From Alitiscatomonas aceti (lineage in GTDB: Bacteria; Bacillota; Clostridia; Lachnospirales; Lachnospiraceae), in the NCBI RefSeq assembly GCF_025567195.1, contig NZ_JAOQJF010000014.1, positions 14,360 to 78,359 of the forward strand: a stretch of DNA of 64,000 bases, in the 5' to 3' direction. Below the pieces are notes generated by a model. It was given only the letters and a program-made list of their open reading frames with translations. It was not told the DNA's origin and did no database searches. Positions 17,037 to 26,222 of the stretch are shown here, one piece after another. The translations under genes were made by a program, and so were the position numbers. Position 1 is the first letter of the stretch. Each line of letters opens with the position of its first letter.

Positions 17037-17219
17037 ATGTCTATCTGTCCAAAGAACAAATCTTCTAAAGCAAGAAGAGACAGCCGTAGAGCAAACTGGA
17101 AGATGAGTGCTCCGAACCTTGTTAAGTGCAGCAAATGCGGCGCATTAATGATGCCTCACAGAGTCTGCAAAGCATGCGGTTCTTACAACAAGCGCGAAAT
17201 CGTTAAAGTTGAAGATTAA
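17037..17219 (+). CDS. rpmF: 50S ribosomal protein L32
   Basis: 60 aa. Starts MSICPKNKSSKARRDSRRANW and carries the zinc-ribbon Cys pairs CSKCG and CKACG, so it is the Cys-containing (C+) zinc form. Preceded by a near-perfect AAGGAGGT. Cotranscribed with DUF177. Confidence 0.97.
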   Translation: MSICPKNKSSKARRDSRRANWKMSAPNLVKCSKCGALMMPHRVCKACGSYNKREIVKVED

Positions 17220-17232
17220 TTTTATGATATAG

Positions 17233-17262
17233 AAAAACCGTCGGAAGGATCCGGCGGTTTTT
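17233..17262. terminator. Bidirectional terminator between rpmF and ilvN
   Basis: AAAAACCG(T)CGG and CCGGCGGTTTTT arms flank a six-base loop. The A-run on one side and T-run on the other let it serve both the rpmF transcript (+) and the ilvBN transcript (-), whose stop is seven bases away. Confidence 0.88.
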
Positions 17263-17268
17263 CTTTTA

Positions 17269-17748
17269 TTATCTTTGGTCCCTGGACATGCAGATGGCCC
17301 CTGTCCTCTGTAATTCCAGGATCCCGAAGCTCCTGGCCAGCTCGATGAAGTTTTCCACCTCGTCGGGAGCGGCATGAAATTCGATGACCATATTTTTAGC
17401 GGATACATGGACGATCTTTGCACCCATGACGCTGCAGAGCTCGATCAGGGAGGCCCGGTTGGTCTGGGAGTAGGAGACCTTCATGAGCATCATTTCCAGA
17501 AGAACACATTTTGTCTCCTCCAGCCTGCGGACCTTGATCACATCCAGCTTTTTATTCAGATGCTTTTCGATCTGGTCGATGGTCCTCTGGTCCCCTGTGG
17601 AAACGATGGTCATACTGGAAATATCCTTTCGTTCCGTCACACCCACGGCCAGACTGTCGATGTTAAAAGCCCTTCTGGCGAAAAGTCCCGAGATCTGGGA
17701 CAGAACGCCGTCTTTATTTTCTACCAGTACGGAAAAAATCCCTTTCAT
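17269..17748 (-). CDS. ilvN: Acetolactate synthase small (regulatory) subunit
   Basis: 159 aa. N-terminal ACT domain (MKGIFSVLVENKDGVLSQISGLFARRAFNIDS) that binds valine for feedback inhibition, followed by the C-terminal ALS small-subunit domain. The start at 17748 has GGGAGG eight bases upstream; the longer open frame reading into ilvB is rejected. The stop of ilvB lies 13 bases upstream. Activates and regulates IlvB in branched-chain amino acid synthesis. Confidence 0.93.
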   Translation of the reverse strand: MKGIFSVLVENKDGVLSQISGLFARRAFNIDSLAVGVTERKDISSMTIVSTGDQRTIDQIEKHLNKKLDVIKVRRLEETKCVLLEMMLMKVSYSQTNRASLIELCSVMGAKIVHVSAKNMVIEFHAAPDEVENFIELARSFGILELQRTGAICMSRDQR

Positions 17749-17761
17749 GCTGTGTTCCTCC

Positions 17762-19384
17762 CTATTTGGTGTTATTGGCGCTGTCGACCCGGCAGACCAT
17801 GATGCAGGCGCGGTCACAGGCTAAAAACCCGTCCAGGACCTGGTCCAGATCTTCGTTGCTGTTACAGGAAAAGTATTCCATATCATATGCCTCTGCGATC
17901 TTATCATAACGAGGATAATCGTACAGCTGCACACCGAAATAATGGCCGTCATAGGTCTTTTCCTGATGCTCCCGCACCAGCCCCAGAAATTCATTCTGGA
18001 CCACCAGGATCTTCAAGGGAAGCCGGTTGACGGCAATGGTGCCCAGCTCGTACATGGACATCTGGAAGGAGCCGTCGCCGCAGACCGCCACCACCTGGGC
18101 CTCTGGCCGGCACATTTTGGCTCCAATGGCCGCCGGGATGGAGTAGCCCATGGTACCCATGCCGCCTGTGGTAAGGAACCGTCCGTTTTTCATCACATAG
18201 TTGTCCGCAGACCAGAGCTGGTTCTGGCCCACATCTGCCACATAGACGGCGTCTGCTTCCATTTTTTCCGATAAACGCTGCACCAGGAGATTGGGATTCA
18301 CCAGACGGCTGCTGAAGGTCCGGTGGTCCACGGTGCTTTTCTTGATCTCTGTAAGCTCCCGGATCCAGGGATCCATGTCCAGGGAAAAATCCTCTTCCAG
18401 AAGACGCTCGAAGATCTCCCCTGCATCCCCCACCAGAGGGATCGTGGGACCGAGGTTTTTCCCGATCTCAGCCGTATCGATGTCAATGTGGATGATGTTT
18501 ACCTGTTTTTCCAGGTGCTGGGGCCTGGGAACGGCCCGGTCCGCGATCCTGGCTCCCACGATGATCAGAAGATCGCTGGCGGATACGGCCCGGTTGGCAT
18601 AGGGCTTTCCGTTGTTCCCCAGCATTCCAAAGTACAGGGGATGGGCCTTGGGAAGGACGCCGATGCCCATCATCGTGGTCACCAGCGGGATCTGGTTTTT
18701 TTCGCAGAACTGCCGGAGACACGCCTCCGCATTGCCCAGGATCACTCCTCCTCCGGCACACACCAGAGGCCGCTCAGCCTTCCGGATGGCTGCGATCACC
18801 TTATTCATCTGCTGGTCATTGCCGCGGGTACTGGGCTTATAGCCCCGGATCTTCACCTCCTGTGGATAGGAGAAGGGCTTTTTTAATGACGCCATCTGTA
18901 CGTCGCAGGGAATGTCGATGAGGACCGGGCCCTTTCGGCCTGTGGACGCGATATAAAAGGCCTCCTTCATGATCCTGGGGATCTCGTCCGGGTTCTTAAC
19001 CAGATAACTGTATTTAACAAAGGATTCTGTGGCACCTCTCATATCAGCCTCCTGGAACACGTCCCGTCCCAGGAGACTGCTGTTTACCTGCCCCGTGATA
19101 GCCACCATGGGGATGCTGTCGGCATAGGCCGTGGCCAGGGCCGTGATCAGATTGGCGGCGCCTGGACCGGACGAGGTGACACAGACCGCCGGTTTCCTGG
19201 CGATCCTTGCATAACCGCTGGCTGCGTGGCCGGCAGCCTGTTCCTGGCGGACCAGAACGTGTTCGATGGAGCCGGAGGCAAAGACCTCCTCATAGAACGG
19301 GGCGATGGCCACCCCCGGATAACCGAAGATCCTGGTGATTCCCTCTGCTTCAAGGCACCGGACCATTGCTGCTGCACCATTCAT
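17762..19384 (-). CDS. ilvB: Acetolactate synthase large (catalytic) subunit
   Basis: 540 aa thiamine diphosphate enzyme that condenses two pyruvates (or pyruvate and 2-ketobutyrate) in valine, leucine and isoleucine synthesis. Catalytic Glu48 in RQEQAAGHAA, and the ThDP/Mg2+ motif GDGSFQMSMYEL near 425. Preceded by TTTAGGAGGAAA and a consensus promoter. Threonine deaminase (26223), which makes 2-ketobutyrate, is 7 kb away on the other strand. Slightly shorter than E. coli IlvB but complete. Confidence 0.93.
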   Translation of the reverse strand: MNGAAAMVRCLEAEGITRIFGYPGVAIAPFYEEVFASGSIEHVLVRQEQAAGHAASGYARIARKPAVCVTSSGPGAANLITALATAYADSIPMVAITGQVNSSLLGRDVFQEADMRGATESFVKYSYLVKNPDEIPRIMKEAFYIASTGRKGPVLIDIPCDVQMASLKKPFSYPQEVKIRGYKPSTRGNDQQMNKVIAAIRKAERPLVCAGGGVILGNAEACLRQFCEKNQIPLVTTMMGIGVLPKAHPLYFGMLGNNGKPYANRAVSASDLLIIVGARIADRAVPRPQHLEKQVNIIHIDIDTAEIGKNLGPTIPLVGDAGEIFERLLEEDFSLDMDPWIRELTEIKKSTVDHRTFSSRLVNPNLLVQRLSEKMEADAVYVADVGQNQLWSADNYVMKNGRFLTTGGMGTMGYSIPAAIGAKMCRPEAQVVAVCGDGSFQMSMYELGTIAVNRLPLKILVVQNEFLGLVREHQEKTYDGHYFGVQLYDYPRYDKIAEAYDMEYFSCNSNEDLDQVLDGFLACDRACIMVCRVDSANNTK

Positions 19385-19422
19385 GCTTTTTCCTCCTAAA
19401 CGTGCGATTCGATTTTTTTTCG

Positions 19423-19451
19423 ATTATAAGGAGTCTTGCGGGAAGTGTCAA
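19423..19451 (-). promoter_or_regulatory. Consensus SigA promoter of ilvBN
   Basis: On the minus strand TTGACA (19446-19451), 17-base spacer, TATAAT (19423-19428). Both hexamers are exact. The leader is only about 35 bases, too short for a T-box, so no transcriptional attenuation of ilvB is apparent. Confidence 0.9.
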
Positions 19452-19534
19452 GAATATTGTGGGATCCTGGGCCTGTGCAGGCCGGAAAGATGTTCACAAA
19501 TATAGACCGCGGAGCTATTGTACAAAAAAACCTA

Positions 19535-19563
19535 TTGATTTTATACAAGCTATCTAGTATATT
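19535..19563 (+). promoter_or_regulatory. SigA-type promoter of plsX operon
   Basis: TTGATT (19535-19540), 17-base spacer, TATATT (19558-19563), 31 bases before the plsX start. Divergent from the ilvBN promoter, with about 85 bases between the two -35 elements. Confidence 0.75.
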
Positions 19564-19593
19564 ATTGGTAGATTTATACAGGGAGCCAATACT

Positions 19594-20613
19594 ATGATAA
19601 AGATTGCAGTAGACGCCATGGGCGGCGACAATGCGCCTTCTGAGATTGTAAAGGGCGCTGTGGAGGCCGTCTCTGAACGGCCGGATATCACAGTCTGTCT
19701 CACCGGACAGGAAGATATCATTAAAAAAGAGCTAGAAAAATATACTTATAAAAAAGAACAGATCGAGATCGTCCCGGCCTCCGAGGTCATTGAGACCGGA
19801 GAACCCCCGGTCAACGCCATCCGGAAGAAAAAGGATTCTTCCATTGTGGTGGGAATGAACCTGGTAAAGCGCGGAGAGGCCGACGGCTTTGTTTCCGCCG
19901 GAAGCTCCGGAGCCATTTTAGTTGGCGGCCAGGTGATCGTGGGAAGGATCAAAGGCGTAGAGCGGCCTCCGCTGGCTCCTCTGATCCCCACGGAAAAGGG
20001 ATTTTCCCTTCTCATTGACTGCGGCGCCAATGTGGACGCCAGACCGTCCCACCTGGTACAGTTTGCCCAGATGGGCTCCATTTATATGGAACATGTCATG
20101 GGCGTAAAACGGCCCCGGGTGGCCATCGTCAACATCGGAGCAGAGGAGGAAAAGGGAAATGCCCTGGTAAAGGAGACCTTCCCGCTCCTTAAGGAATGTC
20201 CGGGGATCAACTTCATCGGAAGCATTGAAGCCCGGGAGATCCCCCACGGAGGAGCCGATGTGATCGTCTGCGAGGCCTTTGTGGGCAATGTGATCTTAAA
20301 GCTTTATGAAGGCGTGGGAGCCACCATGATCTCCATGATCAAAAAAGGAATGATGTCCTCCCTCCGGTCAAAGATCGGCGCCCTTCTCATCAAGCCAGCT
20401 TTAAAATCCACCTTAAAGAGCTTCGACGCCTCCCAGTATGGCGGAGCGCCCCTTCTGGGGCTTAAGGGCCTGGTTGTGAAGACCCATGGAAGCTCCAAAG
20501 CCAATGAGGTGAAGAACTCCATTATCCAATGTATTGCCTTTAAAGAGCAGGCCATCAGCGAAAAGATCGGCCAGTGCCTGTCCCCGAGGGAAGAGGATAT
20601 AAAAGAGCCATAA
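19594..20613 (+). CDS. plsX: Phosphate acyltransferase PlsX
   Basis: 339 aa; makes acyl phosphate from acyl-ACP, the first step of phospholipid synthesis in Gram-positive bacteria. Family signatures: IAVDAMGGDNAPSEIVKGAV at the N terminus, FVSAGSSGAILVGG, LIDCGANVDARP and GADVIVCEAFVGNVILK. Followed by acpP, its substrate carrier, then rnc, smc and ftsY, a widely conserved Firmicute order (fabD/fabG are not in this run). Confidence 0.95.
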   Translation: MIKIAVDAMGGDNAPSEIVKGAVEAVSERPDITVCLTGQEDIIKKELEKYTYKKEQIEIVPASEVIETGEPPVNAIRKKKDSSIVVGMNLVKRGEADGFVSAGSSGAILVGGQVIVGRIKGVERPPLAPLIPTEKGFSLLIDCGANVDARPSHLVQFAQMGSIYMEHVMGVKRPRVAIVNIGAEEEKGNALVKETFPLLKECPGINFIGSIEAREIPHGGADVIVCEAFVGNVILKLYEGVGATMISMIKKGMMSSLRSKIGALLIKPALKSTLKSFDASQYGGAPLLGLKGLVVKTHGSSKANEVKNSIIQCIAFKEQAISEKIGQCLSPREEDIKEP

Positions 20614-20657
20614 AATTAAAATTAATATATAATAGAACAGAGAGGATGGAAATTTTT

Positions 20658-20888
20658 ATGGAATTTGAAAAATTACAGCAGATCATTGCAGAGGTGTTAA
20701 ATATTGATGCCGACGAGATCACAATGAACACCACCTTCGTGGACGACCTGGGAGCCGACTCCCTGGATGTATTCCAGATCATCATGGGCATTGAGGAGGA
20801 GTTCGATATCGAGATCCCCACAGAGGCTGCTGAAAAGATCGTCAGCGTAGGCGACGCCGTAGAGCAGATCAAAAACGCATTAAATTAA
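20658..20888 (+). CDS. acpP: Acyl carrier protein (fatty acid)
   Basis: 76 aa acidic carrier. Phosphopantetheine site Ser35 in GADSLDVFQI. The ATG at 20658 is favoured because AGAGGA is 11 bases upstream; the in-frame ATG at 20646 would overlap that site. This is the housekeeping carrier for fatty acid synthesis, distinct from the DltC-like carrier at 11447. Confidence 0.95.
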   Translation: MEFEKLQQIIAEVLNIDADEITMNTTFVDDLGADSLDVFQIIMGIEEEFDIEIPTEAAEKIVSVGDAVEQIKNALN

Positions 20889-20916
20889 ACCTTTCCGGAA
20901 ATCCCGGAAATCAGGG

Positions 20917-20960
20917 GCTGCTGCAAAAGGGACACTCAGATACGACTCTTTTGCTCCAGC
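20917..20960. repeat. Inverted repeat between acpP and rnc
   Basis: GCTG-(2)-GCAAAAG pairs with CTTTTGC-(2)-CAGC around an 18-base loop. It lacks a following T-run, so it is not a standard terminator; it may be an mRNA-processing or stabilising stem that uncouples acpP (needed in high amount) from rnc-smc-ftsY. Confidence 0.55.
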
Positions 20961-20990
20961 TCCATTTTCCATTATAAGGAGGAAACATTC

Positions 20991-21683
20991 TTGGATAAAA
21001 AATTGAAAATGCTGGAGGAGATCATCGGATATACCTTTAAAAACGAGCACCTTCTTCCCCATGCCCTGACCCACAGCTCCTATGCCAATGAGCGCCACTG
21101 GGATAAAAAAAGGTGCAACGAACGCCTGGAATTTCTGGGAGACGCGGTCCTTGAGGTGGTCAGCAGCGAATTCCTGTTTTTGAACCACCCGGACATGCCG
21201 GAGGGCGAGATGACGAAACTCCGGGCCAGCCTGGTATGCGAACCGGCTCTGGCTTACTGCGCCGAAGCCATTTCCCTGGGCGACTATCTGATCCTTGGAA
21301 AGGGCGAGGACATGACCGGCGGAAGAAAGCGGCCTTCGGTGGTTTCCGACGCCATGGAGGCGGTGATCGGAGCCATTTACCTGGACGGTGGTCTTGCTAA
21401 CGCAAAAGAGTTCATCCATCGTTTTATTTTAAACGATATTGAGCATAAACAGCTCTTTTACGATAGCAAAACTATTTTACAGGAGATCGTACAGGCGGAT
21501 TTTAAGGATCCTCTGACCTATGAGCTTATAAGGGAAGAGGGACCGGACCACAATAAGACCTTTGAGGTCTGTGCAAAGATCGGTTCCCACGAGATAGGCC
21601 GCGGCGCCGGCCGCACGAAAAAGGCCGCAGAGCAGCTTGCCGCCTACCGGGGGATCTGCCAGCTGAAAAAAACAGACCAGTAG
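20991..21683 (+). CDS. rnc: Ribonuclease III
   Basis: 230 aa double-stranded RNA endonuclease for rRNA and mRNA processing. Signature NERLEFLGDAVLE at residues 43-55, with the catalytic Glu/Asp; a C-terminal double-stranded RNA binding domain occupies about 155-225 (DFKDPLTYEL..., RTKKAAEQLAA). The start is TTG at 20991, supported by AAGGAGG eight bases upstream. Ends 12 bases before smc. Confidence 0.95.
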   Translation: MDKKLKMLEEIIGYTFKNEHLLPHALTHSSYANERHWDKKRCNERLEFLGDAVLEVVSSEFLFLNHPDMPEGEMTKLRASLVCEPALAYCAEAISLGDYLILGKGEDMTGGRKRPSVVSDAMEAVIGAIYLDGGLANAKEFIHRFILNDIEHKQLFYDSKTILQEIVQADFKDPLTYELIREEGPDHNKTFEVCAKIGSHEIGRGAGRTKKAAEQLAAYRGICQLKKTDQ

Positions 21684-21695
21684 AAAAGGTGCAGT

Positions 21696-24600
21696 ATGTA
21701 TTTAAAAACCATAGAAGTACAAGGATTCAAATCCTTTGCCAATAAGATCGTATTTGAATTTCATAACGGCATCACAGGGATCGTGGGACCCAACGGCAGC
21801 GGAAAGAGCAATGTGGCCGATGCAGTCCGCTGGGTCCTGGGAGAGCAGAAGGTCAAGCAGTTAAGAAGCGCTTCCATGCAGGACGTGATCTTCTCCGGCA
21901 CGGAGACCAGGAAGCCCCAAGGCTTTGCCTATGTGGCCATTACCCTGGATAACTCCGATCACAAACTGGCCATTGATTTTGACCAGGTCACTGTTTCCCG
22001 GCGGATCTACCGGTCTGGAGAGAGCGAGTACCTCCTCAATGGGAGCCCGTGCCGCTTAAAGGATATCAACGAGCTGTTTTATGACACGGGGATCGGAAAG
22101 GAAGGTTATTCCATCATCGGCCAGGGCCAGATCGATAAGATCTTAAGCGGCCGGCCGGAGGAACGGAGGGAGCTTTTTGATGAGGCTGCCGGGATCGTAA
22201 AGTTCAAGCGGAGAAAGGCCATTGCCCAGAAAAAATTAGAGGACGAAAAGCAGAACCTGGTCCGGGTCTCCGACATCCTGGGAGAACTGGAAAAGCAGGT
22301 GGGGCCTCTGGAAAAGCAGGCCGCATCAGCCAGGGAATACCTCCGGCTCAGGGAGGAGATGAAGCGGTTCGATGTGAACCTGTTCCTGACAGAAATGGAG
22401 GATACGGACCGGACCTTACGGGAGCTGGAGGAAAAGAGCCGGATCGTAAGCAGCCATATGGAGGAATCCAGGCAGGAATCAGAGCAGTTAAAGGAAGAGT
22501 ATGACCGGATCGCTGAAAACATCGCGGCCCTGGACCAGACCATCACCGAAAAGCAGGCTCTGGGAAATGAGGCGCGGATGAACGCCAGGAACCTGGAGGG
22601 CCGGATCAGCGTGCTCAATGAACAGATCCGTGCCGAGGAAATGAACGCCGAGCATATCCGGAGCCGGATCGCTGCCATTGAATCAGAGCTTCAGGAAAAA
22701 GAAAGGGACAGAAGCCGCCATCAGGAAGAAAAGCAGCAGCTTAAGATCCAGGTGGAGGTCATGGAGAAGCGGCTCCGTGAGGGAGAAGACCAGCTGGAGC
22801 AGGCTTCTTCCCATGTATCCGGCCTTGAAAGATCCATTGAGGACGGAAAAGCGGCGTTGATCGGAGCGCTCAATGAACGCTCCGGTCTTTCTGTAAAGAA
22901 GCAGCGGTACGATACCCTTTTGGAGCAGGTCCAGGTGCGCCGTTCAGAGGTGGCCCAGAAGCTCTTAAAGGTAAAGACCGACGAGGAGGCCTGGGATGGT
23001 CAGATCCAGGAGCAGGAAAAGGCCTTAGCCTCTGTGAACCAGGCCATCGAGACCCTGGTCACAGAGGGCGAGATACTGGAAGGGGAGGCAAGAGAGGCGG
23101 CCGGACAGATTGCCCGTCTCAATAAAAATCTCAACAACGCCCAGCAGGAATACCACACCTCCTATACCCGCCTGGAATCCTTAAGGAACCTGGCGGAGCG
23201 GTACGACGGTTATGGAAACAGCATCCGGAGGGTCATGGAATGCCGCGACCGTGTCCGGGGGATCCACGGAGTCGTGGCAGACCTTCTGGACGTTCCGAAG
23301 GAATACGAGACGGCCATTGAAACGGCCCTGGGAGGAAGCATCCAGAATGTGGTCACTGACTCCGAGGAGACAGCCAAGATCCTGATCGGTCATCTGAAAA
23401 AGAACCGGTACGGACGGGCCACCTTCCTTCCCCTGACCGCCGTTTCCAGCCGCGGAGGATTTCCGGAGCCACAGGCCCTTAAGGAGCCTGGAGCCATCGG
23501 CGTAGCTGCCGATCTGGTGAAAACAAGGGATGAATATAAGGGACTGGTCCAGTATCTCCTGGGGCGGGTCCTGGTGGTGGACCATATGGACCATGCCATT
23601 GCCATTGCCCGGAAATACCGTCACTCCATCCGCATGGTAACGCCCGAGGGCGATCTTTTAAGTCCCGGCGGCTCCATGAGCGGCGGCGCCTTTAAAAATT
23701 CCAGCAATCTTCTGGGACGGAGAAGAGAGATGGAGGAAATGGAGGAGGCCTGTAAAAAGGCTCTCCTGGCCGTGGACCGGATCCAGAAGGAGCTGGTCTT
23801 CCAGGAAGCCCTTCTGGAGGAAAAGAACAGCAGCCTTTCCAGTGTCCGGACCTCTCTCCAGGCCCGGTATCTGGAGCAGAATACGGCAAAGCTGTCCCTG
23901 CGGCAGCTGAACCAGAAGAAGGAGGAGCTGACAGAATCCTCCGCAGACATGAACCTGGAAAACCGCCAGCTGGAGGAGCAGATGCGTGAGATTCGAAGGA
24001 ATATCGCCGGACTCCTGGCATCCATGGAGGAGCTGGAGGCAGAAAATACCGCCAGGAACGAGGCGATCACATCCGATGGAATGCTTCTTGAGGCGGCGAG
24101 AAACCAGCGGGAAAAGGCCTCCAGGGCCCTTTCCCAGATCCAGCTGGAGGCCGCTGGTCTGAAGCAGCAGGATTCGTTCCTGGACCAGAACCTCAGCCGT
24201 CTTGAGGAGGAGACCGGAAGGCTCCTGGCTGAACAAAAGGCCCTGGGCTCCGGCTCCGGAGACAGCGAACAGGCCGTAAAGGAGCGGCTCCTGGAGATCG
24301 AAGCCATAAAGCAACAGATCTGTGCGGTCCAGGAGGAGGCCGGAACGTTCATGAAGGAAGCCGAAGGGGCCAGACAGGAAAAGGAAGCCCTGGGCGTTGG
24401 ACAAAAGGATTTCTTTGCCCGGAGGGAAGCCCTTTCTGACCGGCTTTCCAGGCTGGACAAGGAGCTGTTCCGCCTGCAGGGACAGAAAGAAAAGCAGGAA
24501 GAAAAACGGGACTCCTCCGTGGAATATATGTGGAGCGAGTATGAGCTGACGCGGACCGCTGCCCAGGAGCTGAGGGACGACAGCCTGGTTTCCGTACCAG

Positions 24601-25256
24601 AGATGAAACAGCAAATCACTGAGAGGAAAAACAGGATCCGTGCCCTGGGAAATGTCAACGTCAACGCCATTGAGGATTACCGGGAGCTTTCTGAACGGTA
24701 TGAATTTATGAATACCCAGCACCAGGACCTGGTCACTGCCCAGGAGGCCCTTTACCAGATCATCGAGGAGCTGGACACTGGCATGCGGCGCCAGTTCACA
24801 GAACGGTTTGCCCTGATCCGTGCGGAGTTTGACCGGGTATTTAAGGAGCTGTTCGGCGGCGGCCACGGCTCCCTGGAGCTGATGGAGGACGAGGACATCC
24901 TGGAGGCCGGGATCCAGATCATCTCACAGCCCCCTGGAAAGAAACTGCAGAATATGATGCAGATGTCCGGAGGAGAAAAGGCTCTGACAGCCATTGCGCT
25001 CTTATTTGCGATCCAGAACCTGAAGCCTTCCCCGTTCTGTCTTCTGGACGAGATCGAGGCGGCCCTGGATGACTCCAACGTGGACCGGTACGCAAAATAT
25101 CTGCACAAACTGACAAAGCACACCCAGTTCATCGTCATCACCCACCGGCGTGGCACCATGGTGGCCGCAGACCGGCTTTATGGGATCACCATGCAGGAAA
25201 AAGGCGTTTCCACGCTGGTATCTGTAAGCCTGATCGAAAACGATTTAGATAAATAG
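21696..25256 (+). CDS. smc: Chromosome segregation protein SMC
   Basis: 1186 aa condensin-type ATPase. Head: Walker A GPNGSGKSN (about residues 31-39). Two long coiled coils (about 170-500 and 670-1010) flank the hinge (about 510-670, YGNSIRRVMECRDRVRGIHG onward, with GGSMSGGAF). C-terminal signature MSGGEKALTAIAL and Walker B FCLLDEIEAALDD. Compacts and segregates the chromosome with ScpAB, which are not encoded here. rnc-smc-ftsY is a conserved Firmicute order. Confidence 0.97.
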   Translation: MYLKTIEVQGFKSFANKIVFEFHNGITGIVGPNGSGKSNVADAVRWVLGEQKVKQLRSASMQDVIFSGTETRKPQGFAYVAITLDNSDHKLAIDFDQVTVSRRIYRSGESEYLLNGSPCRLKDINELFYDTGIGKEGYSIIGQGQIDKILSGRPEERRELFDEAAGIVKFKRRKAIAQKKLEDEKQNLVRVSDILGELEKQVGPLEKQAASAREYLRLREEMKRFDVNLFLTEMEDTDRTLRELEEKSRIVSSHMEESRQESEQLKEEYDRIAENIAALDQTITEKQALGNEARMNARNLEGRISVLNEQIRAEEMNAEHIRSRIAAIESELQEKERDRSRHQEEKQQLKIQVEVMEKRLREGEDQLEQASSHVSGLERSIEDGKAALIGALNERSGLSVKKQRYDTLLEQVQVRRSEVAQKLLKVKTDEEAWDGQIQEQEKALASVNQAIETLVTEGEILEGEAREAAGQIARLNKNLNNAQQEYHTSYTRLESLRNLAERYDGYGNSIRRVMECRDRVRGIHGVVADLLDVPKEYETAIETALGGSIQNVVTDSEETAKILIGHLKKNRYGRATFLPLTAVSSRGGFPEPQALKEPGAIGVAADLVKTRDEYKGLVQYLLGRVLVVDHMDHAIAIARKYRHSIRMVTPEGDLLSPGGSMSGGAFKNSSNLLGRRREMEEMEEACKKALLAVDRIQKELVFQEALLEEKNSSLSSVRTSLQARYLEQNTAKLSLRQLNQKKEELTESSADMNLENRQLEEQMREIRRNIAGLLASMEELEAENTARNEAITSDGMLLEAARNQREKASRALSQIQLEAAGLKQQDSFLDQNLSRLEEETGRLLAEQKALGSGSGDSEQAVKERLLEIEAIKQQICAVQEEAGTFMKEAEGARQEKEALGVGQKDFFARREALSDRLSRLDKELFRLQGQKEKQEEKRDSSVEYMWSEYELTRTAAQELRDDSLVSVPEMKQQITERKNRIRALGNVNVNAIEDYRELSERYEFMNTQHQDLVTAQEALYQIIEELDTGMRRQFTERFALIRAEFDRVFKELFGGGHGSLELMEDEDILEAGIQIISQPPGKKLQNMMQMSGGEKALTAIALLFAIQNLKPSPFCLLDEIEAALDDSNVDRYAKYLHKLTKHTQFIVITHRRGTMVAADRLYGITMQEKGVSTLVSVSLIENDLDK

Positions 25257-25269
25257 TAGGAGGATATCC

Positions 25270-26217
25270 ATGGAAGAGAAGAAAAAGGGATTTTTTTCCC
25301 GTCTGGTAGCCGGACTTACAAAAACAAGGGAAAACATCGTTTCCGGTATGGATTCGATCTTTTCCGGCTTTTCAGCCATAGACGAGGACTTTTATGAGGA
25401 GCTGGAGGAGACTCTCATTATGGGAGATATGGGGATCCAGACCACCATGTCTGTGCTGGAGGAATTAAAAAAGGCCGTGAAGGAGCAGCACATCAAGGAT
25501 CCGTCCCAATGCCGCCAGGTGCTCATCGACAGCATCCGGAAAAAAATGGACCTGGGCGAAAACGCGTATGAATTTGAACACAGGAAATCCGTGGTCCTGG
25601 TGATCGGCGTCAATGGTGTAGGAAAGACCACCTCCATCGGAAAACTGGCCGACCAGCTGAAGTCCGACGGAAAGCGGGTGATCCTGGCGGCTGCCGATAC
25701 CTTCCGGGCCGCTGCCATCGAACAGCTCTCCGAGTGGGCTGACCGGGCCGGCGTGGATCTGATCGCCCAGAAGGAGGGATCGGACCCGGCAGCCGTGATC
25801 TATGATGCCATTGCCGCCGCAAAATCCAGGAATGCCGATGTTCTGATCTGCGATACCGCCGGCCGTCTCCACAATAAAAAAAATCTGATGGAAGAGCTGA
25901 AAAAGATCAACCGGATCATTGATAAGGAGTATCCGGAGGCATACCGTGAGACCCTGGTGGTCCTTGACGGCACCACCGGACAGAATGCCCTGGTACAGGC
26001 GCGTCAGTTCATGGAGGCCGCCCCCATCACGGGCATCATCCTGACCAAGCTGGACGGAACTGCCAAGGGCGGCATCGCCGTTGCCATCCAGTCGGAGCTG
26101 GGCATTCCGGTGAAATACGTGGGAGTCGGAGAGAAGATCGACGATCTGCAGAAGTTCAGCTCGGGGGATTTTGTAAACGCGCTGTTTCAGTCTGATACCA
26201 GAAATAAAGGAGAATAA
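25270..26217 (+). CDS. ftsY: Signal recognition particle receptor FtsY
   Basis: 315 aa SRP GTPase that docks ribosome-SRP complexes at the membrane. Short N-terminal region without the acidic A domain of E. coli, then the NG domain: P-loop GVNGVGKTTSIGKLA (about 114-128), DTFRAAAIEQL, DTAGRLHNK and TKLDGTAKGG. AGTAGGAGG precedes the ATG. Ends five bases before ilvA. Confidence 0.96.
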   Translation: MEEKKKGFFSRLVAGLTKTRENIVSGMDSIFSGFSAIDEDFYEELEETLIMGDMGIQTTMSVLEELKKAVKEQHIKDPSQCRQVLIDSIRKKMDLGENAYEFEHRKSVVLVIGVNGVGKTTSIGKLADQLKSDGKRVILAAADTFRAAAIEQLSEWADRAGVDLIAQKEGSDPAAVIYDAIAAAKSRNADVLICDTAGRLHNKKNLMEELKKINRIIDKEYPEAYRETLVVLDGTTGQNALVQARQFMEAAPITGIILTKLDGTAKGGIAVAIQSELGIPVKYVGVGEKIDDLQKFSSGDFVNALFQSDTRNKGE

Positions 26218-26222
26218 AGCCA

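Noticed and set aside
19385..19451. T-box or leader attenuator for ilvBN
   Set aside because: The distance from -10 to the start codon is about 38 bases, too short to hold a T-box.
23658..24866. 402-codon open frame on the minus strand inside smc
   Set aside because: Shadow of the high-GC third positions of smc coiled-coil codons; no ribosome site, no recognisable domain.
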